Shown here: one piece after another, positions 11,325 through 22,946 of the stretch
Layout: every line of letters starts with the position of its first letter
How positions within the stretch are numbered: the stretch's first letter is position 1
Assembly: GCF_020360975.1 (NCBI RefSeq)
Contig: NW_025408686.1
Span: 434,001 to 498,000 of the forward strand
Direction: 5' to 3'
Source: Hirsutella rhossiliensis
Taxonomy: Eukaryota > Ascomycota > Sordariomycetes > Hypocreales > Ophiocordycipitaceae
Length of the DNA stretch: 64,000 bases
Translations under genes and position numbers: made by a program
The notes under the pieces: model-generated
The model's input: the letters and a program-made list of their open reading frames with translations, nothing else
Told to the model about the DNA's origin: nothing
Database searches by the model: none

Positions 11325-13226
11325 ATGTCGTTTCACAGGCGGCTGTGTGCTCCTCGCTTGTATAGGCGCAAAATTCTTGCCCCTTTGCTCTCGGTGCTGG
11401 TGCTTGTCCTCGTCTACCTCTCGCTGCGCGATCCCGCCCGCGACTGCGCCGTGCTCCTGCGGCCGGCCCACTGCGCCCTCATCGCGGACTGGAAGCATGG
11501 CCCTCCGGCAGCGCACGCGGCCGACCATCCCATCGACGGCCTGATACGTGAGGCGCGCCTCAATTTCCAGGATGTGCTGCGCAAGCGCTCGACGTCGCTG
11601 CAGCAGGCCGCCCGGCGCTATCAAGAGCGCCGCGGCCGCCACCCGCCGCCGGGCTTTGACGCCTGGTTTGCTGCTGCAACGAAGAGCAGGGCCATCGTCG
11701 TCGAGGACTTCTTCGACCGTATCCATCACGACATCTCCCCGCTTTGGGCGCTCGAGCCCCGCCAACTACGCCTCAAGGCTCACCACCAAGCCACCGTCGT
11801 CCGTGTGCGAGGCGCCAAGGTCGACTTGAACGTGCTCCCTCAGGACATGCCGCATCGTGTCGAGCAATGGATAAAGCTCGTTAGCGAACTGGCGCCTAAT
11901 CTTCCTGACCTCGACATGCCTGTTAACACCATGGACGAGTCGCGCATCCTCGTCCCATGGGAGACGGTAAACGAATACGTTGCCAAGGCGCAAAAGCAGC
12001 GCCACATCATCGACGTCGGCGACGCCATCGACCATTATGGCGGCCTCGACGACGTAGACAACAACTCGACCCTGCATGACGACACGCTATGGATCACAGA
12101 CGAGGCGAACAAGTACTGGGACCACCTGGCCGCCGCCTGCCCGCCAGAAAGCCCAGCTCGCAGAGTGCCCTCGCTAACGTCCTTTGGCGAAGCCATCGAG
12201 TACCCCAGCCAACCAGTGCCGGCTTACACGCATCGTGGTTTCGTCCATAACTTCACCGTATCCCAAGACCCTTGCTGGCAACCGCACCTACGCGGCATGC
12301 ACGGCACCTTTATTGAGAGCATTAGCATGTCGACGACGCACGAGCTGGTGCCCATGTTTGCCGAATCGAAGCTGCTGCGTAACAACGAGCTCCTTATCCC
12401 CGCTGCCGTCTATCTCGACGACGGCCGGATTGACTATAGCGGCGGCTCTGCGCGTGGCGGTAGTTGGGCGCGCAAGAATAACGCCGTGGTCTGGCGCGGC
12501 GTTGCCTCGGGCGGGCGCAACAGAAAGGACAACTGGCGGCACATGCATCGGAACCGTTTCGTCCAGATGCTCAACGGCACAGCCATCGCCGCCCTCGAGG
12601 CCGGCAACGAGAGTCAGGCCCCGACATTTCGGCTCCCTGACTTGACTTCGTACTCGGTCCACGCGCGAGACCAGGGCTTGCTCGGTCGGTGGGTCTCGAC
12701 GTGGGCCGACGTCGGCTTCGTCGAGGCGCCGTGCCATCCGCCCGAGGACGTCGAGACGCTGCAGCGGCCCGAGCCGCAGCCGCCCGCCAAGTTTTGCAGC
12801 TGGTTGCGGCCGTGGTTCTCCGTCGCCGACAGCTTGCCCATGGAGCAGCAGTACACGTCCAAGTTCCTACCAGACATTGACGGCAACTCATTTAGCGGCC
12901 GCTACCGAGCATTCCTGCTGTCGACTAGCCTTCCGCTGAAGTCGACCATCTACGCCGAGTGGCACGACGACCGCCTCTTCCCGTGGGTGCACTTTGTGCC
13001 TATGGACAACTCTTTTATGGACGTGTACGCGCTTATCGACTATTTTATACAGCGTAGCCATGACGCCGAGGCCCGGTCGATTGCCGACCAGGGGAAGACG
13101 TGGGCTGAGACTGTTCTACGGCGCGAGGATATGAAGCTCTACGTATGGAGGCTTTTATTGGAATACGCGAGAGTTGTCGACGATAATCGCCATAAGCTAG
13201 CATTTATAGCGGACAAGACTAAGTAA
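11325..13226 (+). CDS. CAP10-like glycosyltransferase (GT90), type II membrane protein
   Basis: A single-exon 633-aa protein. I start it at the ATG at 11325 rather than 11166, because this gives a short basic tail (MSFHRRLCAPRLYRRK) followed at once by a hydrophobic anchor (about residues 17-35), the usual topology of Golgi glycosyltransferases. The lumenal part carries the hallmarks of the fungal CAP10/KDEL-motif family: the GRHPPPGFDAW segment near residue 110, the WRGVASGGRN then DNWRHMHRNRF block near residues 390-410, and the C-terminal YAEWHDDRLFPWVHF region followed by a helical tail. In Cryptococcus, Cap10 relatives act in capsule xylosylation or mannosylation; in ascomycetes the substrate is generally unknown. 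The frame is intact and GC-rich, so the gene is not RIP-affected. Family assignment is firm; donor and acceptor are not known. Confidence 0.9.
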   Translation: MSFHRRLCAPRLYRRKILAPLLSVLVLVLVYLSLRDPARDCAVLLRPAHCALIADWKHGPPAAHAADHPIDGLIREARLNFQDVLRKRSTSLQQAARRYQERRGRHPPPGFDAWFAAATKSRAIVVEDFFDRIHHDISPLWALEPRQLRLKAHHQATVVRVRGAKVDLNVLPQDMPHRVEQWIKLVSELAPNLPDLDMPVNTMDESRILVPWETVNEYVAKAQKQRHIIDVGDAIDHYGGLDDVDNNSTLHDDTLWITDEANKYWDHLAAACPPESPARRVPSLTSFGEAIEYPSQPVPAYTHRGFVHNFTVSQDPCWQPHLRGMHGTFIESISMSTTHELVPMFAESKLLRNNELLIPAAVYLDDGRIDYSGGSARGGSWARKNNAVVWRGVASGGRNRKDNWRHMHRNRFVQMLNGTAIAALEAGNESQAPTFRLPDLTSYSVHARDQGLLGRWVSTWADVGFVEAPCHPPEDVETLQRPEPQPPAKFCSWLRPWFSVADSLPMEQQYTSKFLPDIDGNSFSGRYRAFLLSTSLPLKSTIYAEWHDDRLFPWVHFVPMDNSFMDVYALIDYFIQRSHDAEARSIADQGKTWAETVLRREDMKLYVWRLLLEYARVVDDNRHKLAFIADKTK

Positions 13227-16200
13227 GGCCCTGGTCCACAACGCCTATATAGGATTATCAGATATAAAGCCTATTCAAACGTAGTAGATAAGTCGTAAGT
13301 ACATGAATTAAAATATTAAAGCTATACCGTGGGCCCAGCCATTATGCCCATACTTGTCGGGGGTGCAGATTTATGTCCAAAGGGAGCCAAGTCAGGCCAG
13401 AGAGCTTGGCTCTGCATAAGCTTTTTGCTGATACCCTGGGCTGATAACTGTGCTCCGGGGACCAGGTGGGGGGGAGTCCGCTGGGCTCGATTGTATCTGA
13501 GGAGGTAGGTGACTTGCATTGTGAGGTGCCTAGAGTGTAGATGTACAGTCCAATATAGCCTGTCCGTAATGGTTCGGCGATGTGTTTCGTTCGGGGAAAG
13601 AAAAGCGATCTGCGACTTTGGTCCCCATTATTGTCGAGCAAAAGGTATAAACCACGCTGTCGTTTGGACTCAGCATTGCTCCCCTGGCGCTGGTGCCATG
13701 TGCACATCCTAAGCCCCAGCTAGACGACAACGGCTTGAGAGGCGGGCTGGAAGTATGTTTGGAAGCACGGGCTAGAAAAAACTATAGTATTCGGCAAGCT
13801 GCCTGGATCTGGCTAAAGTCTTGGGCAGAGTAAACGCATCACTTGAGATTGCCCCAGGAGTGAAATGTCGGCACAGTGTCTAAGAAGATCCAAGTCGAAG
13901 CATTATACTCGGAATTTAAGCGTCTGTGAAGGAACGTCTTGCCCCTAGGTCGAGCCTCGTGATGACATGCTTCGACGATGCGACTGGCCGCGGCAAATCC
14001 CTCCTTTGCTGCTTTGGTAACGCAGTTTAATCGCCCAACAAGATGCGGTTTCGCCTCGAGAGAGGTAAGGTGTTTGTTGCGGAAGTCAATGAGGTGCTGC
14101 AGGGTTGGTGGCACAGGCGTCCTGCCAGACGATTGCCCATGCTTTCTCTGTACAGAATGATTTCGCAACGTGTTTACAAGCTGCGAAGAAAACTCTCTGT
14201 AAATGTTTGCCGCAGAGGTACGTCGATGCGACGCTCTAAAAAATTTGTCTCGAGGACGAAAAGGAGCAAAGGAGCTGGCTAGCGCATGTGAAACGGCCTA
14301 GGCTAAAGCAATGCGTTCTGCCCGCCATCTCGGCCATGACTGTTGTGTGACCTTGCAGCCCCTGCTCGTAGCAACGAAATAAGAATACATAATGCGATAG
14401 TCGAGTGTCTGCGACTCGAAGGATTGTAATAGCGCGAATGCGGCAGCGATCCTTGTCGTTGTCTGAGAACGTCCCTTCATGGCCTGGGCTCGTCCACGCA
14501 AGGCGGGACAGAAATAATAGCCCAGTTGCAGCAAAGTCTCCGCACGTTGCCCAAGACAGAAGGTATTAACCACTCAGTAATTAGCCGATGCCACGGTTGT
14601 GGGTGCCAAGCCCCCCGAGACTTGAAACGGTTTGCTCCGAGTTCCATCCATGTTCTCTAGTGCCAATACAAGTATATGCTTGTAACTTCGCGATGGTCCA
14701 TAGAAACCCGGCCAAATAAGATAGCACAACGGGATCCACCACTCCACGCGGTAAGCCCCAGTCGCTCAGATTCTCTAATCCGGCCTCGAAAAACATGATA
14801 GGCCTTGCTTAACTACCGAAGAGCTCTCCTCGGTTACTATTGAGAGATGGTGCCTACTCAGGCCAATTGTACCAGTCACCCATTCGGAGGTGGCCTACAC
14901 ATTTGGTGATAGGCATAACAATTACAGCCCTCCAGTGGTTCGGCTACAAGAGAAGCCCGTAGCCGAGTTTGGCGTACTCTATGACTACGGCGCGGAGATG
15001 GCTCGACTGTTCACGCATGTTATATGGGTCCACTTTGACAAAGTCCCATAAGATGTATATGACCAAACAAAGGTCGTGCCACTCGTGGCAGAACGACAGC
15101 GCTGACCCGAACAGCCCTCTCGCCAAAGCGTTTCGGATTCGCTTTGCAGAAACGACGACACAATCAGGATCTTGGCCCTGCATACAATCAAGTTCTCCCT
15201 ACGAGTCTAAATCCGATCCCCTCTCTCCTTCCGGAGCTTTATCAAGTCCGGGCCCTTCGACGGCTTCCGATGTCCCCTACAACAATCCCCCTTAAGCATG
15301 GCGCTGCACTACGGTGCAGCACTGCTTCCACTTTCCTCAGAGGAGAGGAGTTGCTTATCCCCGGATTATCTAGAGCCCTAAGTTTCAGATAAAGTTTGTC
15401 TAAACACTGCCACGAACTATACTCTGGCGCGTTCGACGATCACGCTTCTAAGTCTCACTCATAACTCAATGCAGGGTTTTATTAAACTAGCTATACTAAC
15501 TTACGTTTTATATATACCTTTTATTTATACTTATATACTTCTTAGTAAAAGCGCGAAAATATTATACTAGATAGTGTCTATATATATTATCTATAGTATT
15601 TTATTTTCTAGGCCATCTAGTTCGTTTTAATAGCTATATAATAAATAGGGCAGACATAATAAAAACGCTAACTAAAGACAGTCCCTTAAACTTATAGAAT
15701 TAAGCAGGAAGAAGGCTATAAGAATAAGAATAAAGCTACTAAACCAGTTAAACCTTATAATATAATCCGTGCCTCTCGTATAATATAAGGGCGGGAAATA
15801 TCGGCAGTCGGGGCTCAGGGCTTAGGTCCCTTACCAGCCCATTAAGCTAGCGAAGAAAGAGAGGTTACGCTAAGTAGACTTAGCTTTTAGATCGATAGAT
15901 TCCTAGCTATACTAATGTAAGCATACCGAGACTAGTATAATAATATATAATATAAACTTTGTAGATGTGTCCGGCAAGAAGCACGAGCCGCCTAGCCGCT
16001 AAATCAATCCTTGTCCTAACGAGACCATTTTTACCCCGCTTAGTATAAGGTTAGAAGTTACGTATTAAAAATTTCAAAAGCACGACAGTAGCCAAAAAAT
16101 AACCTCAGCATTAAGCTATAAACAATAAACGAGGCAGAAATGGTCTTATTTATAGTTTTAAGTAGTATATTTTAATATTTACTCCCTAATATTAAATAAC

Positions 16201-16541
16201 GGAATAAAATATTATAAACTACTTACCTCTAAGATACTACGAGTCTCTATCGTATAAAATAGCGACGTTTAAAACATATTATATATTGTATAAGATATAG
16301 TTTAAGCTTTAAATAAACAAGTAAAGTTTTCGGTTGGCTTTAAGTTCTCTAGCTGTAATTTAAGAACTATGTCGTCTAGCCGCTAGACCGAAACTTATAA
16401 GTAGCAACGCCTCTTTGCGTTAAGAAATAAGAACACAGATCATCGTCAAATTCTATACGTGTCAATCATCTTTATCCCTAATATTCGCAACCGGCTTTTA
16501 AACTCACTCCAATTAAAGAGTAGTGTTCACTTTTACCTATA
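13227..16541. other. Gene-poor stretch with a short RIP relic
   Basis: From 13227 to about 15470 the composition is normal, but only short unrelated frames occur and none looks conserved. From about 15470 to 16340 the sequence turns AT- and TpA-rich like the outer transposon tracts, which suggests a small decayed insertion. I found no recognisable domain there. Confidence 0.5.
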
Positions 16542-16730
16542 ATGCTTCTTCGTCTAATGCTCTCGACTCTCTCTCTGAGCCTCACTGTGCTCACCGCTGC
16601 TCAACCCCAAGATGCATCTCAAGCGGCGAGCTGCGGCGGTCCCGACAATACGCCTTGCCCGGCTGACATGGTTTGCAAGAAAATTTTCCGTCAATGCCCT
16701 GATTGCTTGGGAACTTGCAAGCCCCGTTAG
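16542..16730 (+). CDS. Small secreted cysteine-rich protein (effector-like)
   Basis: A 62-aa protein with a hydrophobic signal peptide (residues 1-20, cleavage likely after TAA) and a mature part of about 42 aa. The mature part holds six cysteines at 31, 39, 45, 52, 55 and 59, spaced C-x7-C-x5-C-x6-C-x2-C-x3-C, the even number expected for three disulphides. The motif CGGPDNTPCPADMVC resembles the CGG-x-CP-x-G-x-C type seen in many fungal small secreted proteins. There is no intron in the proposed frame. It stands alone between a RIP relic and a gene-poor stretch, a setting common for lineage-specific effectors. Function is unknown; secretion is inferred from the leader only. An alternative is an antimicrobial or structural wall protein. 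Confidence 0.6.
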   Translation: MLLRLMLSTLSLSLTVLTAAQPQDASQAASCGGPDNTPCPADMVCKKIFRQCPDCLGTCKPR

Positions 16731-17396
16731 AGCTGGATCAAGTGGGCGGCGACCTTGAAACGGCAAAACTCGACCAAGCGAAGTCTCCTTGTCGCACGGA
16801 GGCTTCTACAGCATTTCGGGGCTACAACGAAATTCTTTACGGCCAGAGCTTTGTTTCTGCTTTCATCGTCGGGATATCGATCTGCTACCATTGTCCCATG
16901 TGCCGAAACCGGAGCAGCTGAAACCTGTGGATTGGTGGTTCAAGCCTAGCCCTTAAGATTTAGGACGGGAGGGATGTTACCGTCGGTGATCAGACAGAAT
17001 AGAAACTGTGTACCATACTTATGCCCTTGATATGTTGCTCGATTTTGATATTTGATACTTTTGTGACTCTTCCACCTCGTGTTAGCATTCGCCAAGGCCA
17101 TCACAGATACGACTTGTTTGGATACTATCAACGCAAAATGAAGCCAGGTATGTATCCGACTATCCATGCCCTGGTACCTGGTGTAGAGGACGAAGAGGTG
17201 AAAATTAACGCAATTGAATGCTTAGATTAGTTACATGTACGAGTACCTGCCCTCCCCAACGTGATTTCAGAGCATCACCTAGTGTGTAGCTCGTACAACG
17301 AAAGTATTCTTGCATTTTCCCCCTTGCGACAAGATTAGAAGACTGCACCTTCAAGGATAAAAGATCCGAACTAGACCCCGAGAAGTTATAGGGTCA

Positions 17397-17428
17397 TTAC
17401 TGTTTCTATGTAAACATAGAAACAGTAA
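17397..17428. repeat. 32-bp near-perfect palindrome
   Basis: Two 15-bp arms (TTACTGTTTCTATGT and its exact complement) are separated by AA. It could fold into a strong hairpin. It may be a terminator-like structure, a transposon footprint or a protein site. No A or T tract or target duplication marks it further. Confidence 0.6.
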
Positions 17429-17641
17429 ACATCGGCGGACAAGCCACGACGCTCGATGTAGAAGCAGCTTCCGTGGTAGCAACGACAGAAATTGCCGTCT
17501 TCGAACGGCATCGGCATTGGTTCAATTTAAAAACGGCATTTATGTGGTGCCTAGTAAGCGTGTCGAGATGCTATGCAGTTGCTGCCTGTGGCAGCTGCGC
17601 CTTGGTGGCATTCATCAAGTGGGAGTTGCGCAGGTTGGTTA

Positions 17642-17854
17642 CTATTGGCTGTGCCAGGTTATATGGCGCTGGAAGCCAAATTGCTGCTCTTCGCTCCGCA
17701 GCTCGCCGTTCTTATCAGAGGCCCAGAAGCCGACACTGCCTGTCAGAATGACTTGCAGAGTGTCAAGGTCCAGCGTACTGCCGTCGGCTGGAAACAGCCA
17801 TTCTTCTAAAGGCTGAGGAAGGTCTTTGTGATCTGCATTATCGAAAATAGTGAG
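17642..17854 (-). pseudogene. Orphan 70-codon exon or gene remnant, unknown family
   Basis: On the minus strand an open frame follows a plausible 3' splice site (TTTAG at 17859-17855) and runs to a TAG stop at 17644-17642. It includes the protein-like segment HKDLPQPLEEWLFPADG and ends GFQRHITWHSQ. Amino-acid composition and codon use look genuine. I could not find a convincing upstream exon: the minus frame at 17891-18109 does not join in an obvious way. It may be the last exon of a gene I failed to model, or a decayed fragment. I do not recognise the family. Confidence 0.35.
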
Positions 17855-18360
17855 CTAAACTTTTCCGTGTCGCTGGCTTGGGTTACACTCTTATACTGCT
17901 TGTACTCGTTGTATTACCGCGCTCCCCGACACTGTCCTACACGACTGCACGAGACTGGAGGTATCATGCAGCGCGACCGCGAGCACGTCGCCGTCCCAAG
18001 TCGGCGCCTTGTTGGTTTCTGTTTCTCCTGATCCTCCTGTCCGAGTAAGCGGGGTCAGACGGAGGCGAAAAGGGGGAGCTTCCCTCGTCCAACGGCAGAC
18101 CAATGACACGATGCAATCAATACAAAGCGGAGGGCGCCTGCCTGCCTCTCACGCTTGCCCCCTCTACCGCTCTTCGACTTCCCACAGGTTATGATTAAGG
18201 CTGAATCCTCACGGGGACGCGGCATCTGTTCATCACTATTCTCCCTGTCTGCTCTCAGGCCTCTTTACCGAATATTTTGCTCGCCCGAGCGGCCAAAATA
18301 GCCATATCCTGCTGCCGTCGCCCATACTCTCCGGAAAGAAGACTTAGACGCCCCGCCATT

Positions 18361-18615
18361 ATGTCCGCGGTCAAAAAGTTGGCGGCGGCAGACGGCCCGC
18401 GCCTCGAAATCGTCTCGACGCTGGTCTACTCTCATGGACTGGCGCCTAACCCGGCCCTGCCCAACGAGCCGCGCCAGTGCCTCCTGCTCCGGTACGCCGT
18501 CGACCGGCTACTGCTCGCGGCGAGCGAATTCAAGTGGCCGCGCGTGCTGGCGCTTCTCGGCCACGCCCGCGCCCCCCAGGCGTTGCTGCGCGAGATCGAG
18601 GCCCACCTATGCTAG
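18361..18615 (+). CDS. Short hypothetical protein
   Basis: An 84-aa frame starting at the ATG at 18361 (MSAVKKLAAADGPRLEIV) and ending at TAG. An upstream in-frame ATG at 18277 would add 28 less convincing residues. The protein has high GC at third positions and looks helical and Leu/Ala/Arg rich, with no signal peptide, membrane segment or known motif. The two other + frames over the same bases look like shadows. Given its small size it could be one exon of a longer gene. I assign no function. Confidence 0.4.
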   Translation: MSAVKKLAAADGPRLEIVSTLVYSHGLAPNPALPNEPRQCLLLRYAVDRLLLAASEFKWPRVLALLGHARAPQALLREIEAHLC

Positions 18616-19355
18616 GAGCACGCCGACGCCGCCGCCGCCGACAGTCTCTTTGTTGTCCGAGTCTCTTTCGATCGCGGCGGCCGGTTGACCCTCAGGTCTG
18701 GACAGCGACCTCTGCATCCCGCGGGCACTCTCGTCTACCCAACGTCGCTCCCGCTGTCGGAGGCTTTGCTAGAGGTTTCCTCTCGTTTGGCCGCCACGGG
18801 CAGGGTCCTTCGGGGCTTGACGCGGCCGCCTGACACGACTCGTGGATTCGACGGATTCTACGGGCGTAGGATATCAATAGGGATGGCGGGTAGGCGTGCG
18901 ACTGTAACGGGATTTTCAAACGACGAGGGCACACCCCTCTATATCTTTTAGGCAATTCTTCGTTTACAGCTCAAGAGGCTGGCAGAGAAGAGAAATTATC
19001 CGCCGCATAACTCAAAATGAAAGGGAAACGGGAAATATGTCACGATACAGACATTCACAGAAGGAATTCCCTTTTTACTTTGCCTATCTGACCTTGACGG
19101 ACGCTACCATTGAACTGCTCCTCGACTTCGCTTTAACCTCGACCGTCTGGCGCAGCCGAGCGCAATGGAACGAGATGCAGCCCGGAAGAGGTTGATTTAG
19201 GTGATGACAGAGTCTATGCGGTCGAGAGAACCTGCCTTCATTACATTCCCCAGCCTGCCATTTGTATCCAGCCGCCCACGCTCGCATGGACGATCCAACT
19301 CCCGCCATGGCATTTGTCCACATAAGATCTCACCGTCATAACCTCGCAATGGGCA
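18616..19355. other. Intergenic region between the hypothetical gene and DUG2
   Basis: About 740 bp of ordinary composition between the stop of the + strand hypothetical gene and the stop of the minus-strand DUG2 gene (convergent arrangement). I see no coding frame I would support; 3' untranslated regions are expected here. Confidence 0.5.
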
Positions 19356-22112
19356 CTACAGCCGTGCAAACACCTTGCCAAAAATCTCCCTCGCCTTGAG
19401 CAAATTGACCATGCTCATCCGCTCATTGTCCAGATGCGCGGCATCGCTGGCCCGCCCGCACGGCAAATGAGCTGCCGGTGCGCCGAACGCCTTTTCCAGA
19501 AACCGGATGGCAGGGATCGAGCCGCCCTCGCGAATGTACAGCGGCTGCCTCGGCTTGGGCGGCTTGGTGTCCAGAGAGCCGGCTGCCTTGTCGTCGGCGA
19601 CCGGTGAGCCCGGCGATCCAGAGCGGTTGAAGCAGTCGGGCCAGGCTTCGACAATGGCCTGGCCCAGGGTGCGGAAGATGGCGTTGGTCGGGTCGCCGAG
19701 CCAAGGCTCGGCCTTGTTATCAATGTTGATGTTCAGGCGATTCTGCGAGTTGAGAAGAGCAAATTCGCGCTGCAGAAACCACGACAGCGCCCCCGTCACG
19801 CCCTCGACCTCTTGTCCCGGGACCAAACGCAGACTGATGTGCGAACTGGCGTGGCTGCTGATCAGACTACCCTCCGGACCAGACACCTTGTAGCGGTGAA
19901 TGGTGAGATTCGGCTCCCGCCAGCGTGCCATCAACGACTGCTTGAGCTTGTCCTCGTTGATGTTGTCGGCCCCGTGCTGCATCAGGATGGAGGCAATGGC
20001 GTCGTACCGGGTCTCTTCCTCGGGCCTCATGGGAGGGATGCCATCGTAGAAGCCCGGAATCTGGATCCTGTTGCCGGCGCCCTTGAGCTTGGACAAGATG
20101 CTGGTCAGATCCGAGAGGGGCTCGTCGACCATGTAGGAGCCGTCGACGCCCGAGTGTAGGTCGGGGCGGGGCGCGTCGACGGACACGGTGGCATGGAGCA
20201 CGCCTCGCAGGCCGTACGTCAGACATGGCACCTCGTCGTCTAGCCAGTAGCTGTTGGCGAGCAGGATATAGTCGACGTGGCCGATGAGGCCTCTGTGCCT
20301 CTCGACGGCCTCCTCGAAGCCTCTCGAGCCGACCTCCTCCTCGCCCTCGATGAGGAAGACGACGTCGTTTTCGAGCTTCTGCGCCTGCATAAGATCGGTA
20401 ACGGCGAACAGGGCCGCCACAACGGGTCCCTTGTTATCGCTGACGCCGCGCCCGTAGAGAAAACCATTGGTGCCCTTGAGGATAAAGGGATCCGTCATCC
20501 ACTTGCCGTTTTTGTTGTCGGCCGCCACCACGTCGTAGTGGCCGTAGAAGAGGATGCGCTTACGGCCTTCTGCCGCCTCCTTCTTGCCGGAGAAGCGGGC
20601 ATAGACGACGGGGTTGTGGGCCTTTTCGGTGCTTAGCATCTCAACATGGCCGCCGAGGCGCTTGAAGAGCGCGCCGAGAAAGGTGGCACCCTTGCGGCAG
20701 TCTTCGGCATACTCTGGGCGGGACGAGACCGTCTTGTACGAGACAAAGTCAGACAGCGTGGAGAAGAGCAGGTCCTCGGTCCCCTCGGCGGCCGGCTTGG
20801 TACAGCAGGCCTTGTCCTTCGTGGACCAGATGGATATCTCGTCGTCGTTGGCGCCGGTGATGAAGTACTTGTGATCTCCGTAGGTGGTGACAGCCGAGGC
20901 TAGGATCTTGCCCTCGTGGGCTCTCCACTTGCTGAGGCACCGATACTTCTGGGTGACGTCTCCAGGAGAGGCATGGCAGTTTGCGCCGTAATGGGCGATG
21001 CTGTAGCGCTGTCGTGGCCGTCAGCCAAAGAGACTGGAGGTGAGCGGTTGTCTTAGACTTACACTGGCACAGCCGTTGGCTGACGCCGTCCACAGGTAGC
21101 CCCAGCCCATGTGGAGGGACATGACATCGGCGCCGTGGGCCTTGATGACGCGGAGCCTCTGGGTCGTGTCGAGGTCCCAGAGCTCGACGATGCCGTCGAG
21201 CTTTCCGGCGTACAAGAAGGAGCCGTCGAGGGCAAGCGACAGGACTGAGTCGGCGTCATCATTCCCCAAGGTCATGAGCTCCTCAATGTGCCCGTGGCCG
21301 TCTTGGCTCTCGTCGCTGTCGTCGTCTTGGGCCTGTGGGCGCTGGGGCCGGCTCAGGGACCACAACTTGATTGTGCCATCGCCGCCGCCGGATATGAGGA
21401 CGTCGTCGCCGGCATTGACCTCGACCGTGGGGCCCTTGGCCATGAGCATGCAGTATACGTAGCCGTTGTGGGCAAAGTGGCGGACAGAGCCGCCGTCGAT
21501 TTCGAGGACGGCCTGGGCGCGGGGAATCAAGCTCCACCTTCCCTCGCTTCGCCGGGGGGTGCTGGTTCCACCGACGGCCTTGGAGTCAAAGAAGCGATGG
21601 TTCCTGCGGTCGGGATGGCTTTGGGAGCCGGGGGGGACTTTGACGGAGGGATCGCCTAGGCCGACCCACTGGATGGTCGTATTCTGGGCGCCGAGGTAGA
21701 GGGTATCGTGCTGGGGGCTGTAGGCGGTGCAAAAGACGTCGCCGACGTCGTGGATGCCGTATACTTCGTAGAGGCGGCGCAAGGTCCTGGGGCACCAGAC
21801 GTTGATGACGGGGTCGCCGGCGCTGGAGAAGAGGAGGGAGGCATCCGGAGAAAGGAAGAGGGAGAGGACGCTGCGCTTATGGGCCTGGACCTGGTGGACC
21901 TGGTGAAAGGTGGCGAGGGACCAGGCGACAATCTCGCCGTCCTGGGTGCCGGCGTAGATGGAGTCGTGCTGGGGACTGACGGCGAGGGCGAGGACGGAGC
22001 TTCCATGCTTGAGGTTGTGGACGAGGTCGGGGAGGCTCTGGGGCGATGAGTGCGCTTCGGGCGACGAAGCCAAGGGCGAGGTCAGGTCGGGCTGAGCCGT
22101 GACCGAGGGCAT
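19356..22112 (-). CDS. DUG2: DUG2-like WD40-M20 peptidase (glutathione degradation), two exons
   Basis: Exons are 22112-21063 and 21008-19356, giving 900 aa (yeast Dug2p is 878 aa). The 54-bp intron (21062-21009) has GTAAGT and CAG ends and a CTGAC-type branch point, and joins in phase 0 (GCAS then RYSI). Residues 25-460 form WD40-like repeats (ISGGGDGTIKLWSL, VSPQHDSIYAGTQDGEIVAW, FITGANDDEISIWS). From about residue 475 an M20 metallopeptidase domain follows, with ligands in order: FYGHYDVV (His507, Asp509), GRGVSDNKGP (Asp541), EGEEEVGS (Glu573/574) and a late His in SDAAHLDNER. In yeast, Dug2p pairs with the amidotransferase Dug3p to cleave the gamma-glutamyl bond of glutathione in the cytosol; the WD40 part mediates assembly. 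There is no signal peptide. All key residues are present. Confidence 0.9.
21009..21062 (-). other. Intron of the DUG2 gene
   Basis: A 54-bp intron with 5' GTAAGT and 3' ACAG. It is needed to join the WD40 exon to the exon carrying the last WD repeat and the peptidase domain; without it the WD exon runs into a stop after 13 unrelated codons. Confidence 0.85.
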
Positions 22113-22946
22113 TGTGGGATGTCAGTGCGGTCAGCCGAGGGCGGAAACGGGCGCTTAAGGGTCGCGTGGGGGCATGGCGAGGCAGACGAGGTCGAGGAGG
22201 AAAGGAGAGGAGATGATGTAAAGGACTTGCAGGAGCCTTTTTTTAGACAAAGGTCAATCCGAGCTGGCGCGAGGGTGCTGATGGTCAATGGCGGAGTAAT
22301 AAGACGAGGATTTCAAGGATACAGAGGGAAAAGGCGACATAATTGTTGAAGCAAAATAGGAGCCACGGCATCACGCGTCGTTGGTCGATGGCGTTGCGAG
22401 ACCGGCTGATGTCGTCAGCGCGCCGCCATTGGAAGGGTCCATCCCTCCAGGCGGGTCCAGGGAGCATGGGCCACCAAAGGGCGGTGAGCGTCACGCAGCG
22501 TCCAGCACTACCAAGCCTGGGAGGATAGGGCTGAGTCAGCCCAATGAACACTCTTTTCCTCTTGGCTGGTGGATGCCGACTACGATGGACGGATCAATGC
22601 TCCAACGACAAACAACGAGAAAGGAGCAGGAGAACTAGTGTTGCTCCATGGCGGAACATATGCCTCAAGGTCTTGCCTGCCGTCTTTGTCGCAAGTCTGG
22701 CTATCGCGCCGTCGCCGTTTACGTGCCACCGCCACGGTCGTCATAAAGCCGCCGCCAACGCGTCAGGCAGCTGGTGGAACAGGGAGAGCAAAGAAGGGTT
22801 TCATTGGAGACATAGCGACGAGAGGTCCATTGGCATCCAAGCCGGAAACACCATATACAGCCAAACATACGTTGATCAACCCCGCCCTCTCTTTGCCTTT
22901 CATGCTGGGCGGCACTAGACCCGAGAAGACAAGAGATCAAGGATGG
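22113..22946. other. Intergenic region between DUG2 start and GH2 stop
   Basis: About 830 bp that should hold the DUG2 promoter and the 3' untranslated region of the upstream beta-galactosidase gene, both on the minus strand. I see no supported coding frame and no clear motif. Confidence 0.5.

Larger units (their letters stand above)
16731..18360. other. Intergenic region with a palindrome and an orphan exon
   Basis: No complete gene was found. The two items of note, a 32-bp palindrome and a minus-strand open exon, are listed separately. Several overlapping + frames at 17473-17816 lie opposite the minus-strand exon and are probably its shadows. Confidence 0.45.

Noticed and set aside
11020..11544. 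174-codon frame at the start of the GT90 gene
   Set aside because: Out of frame with the conserved GT90 protein and without recognisable features.
13322..15392. Several 60-120 codon frames on both strands
   Set aside because: No signal peptide, motif, splice pattern or coding bias distinguishes them from chance; they overlap each other on both strands.
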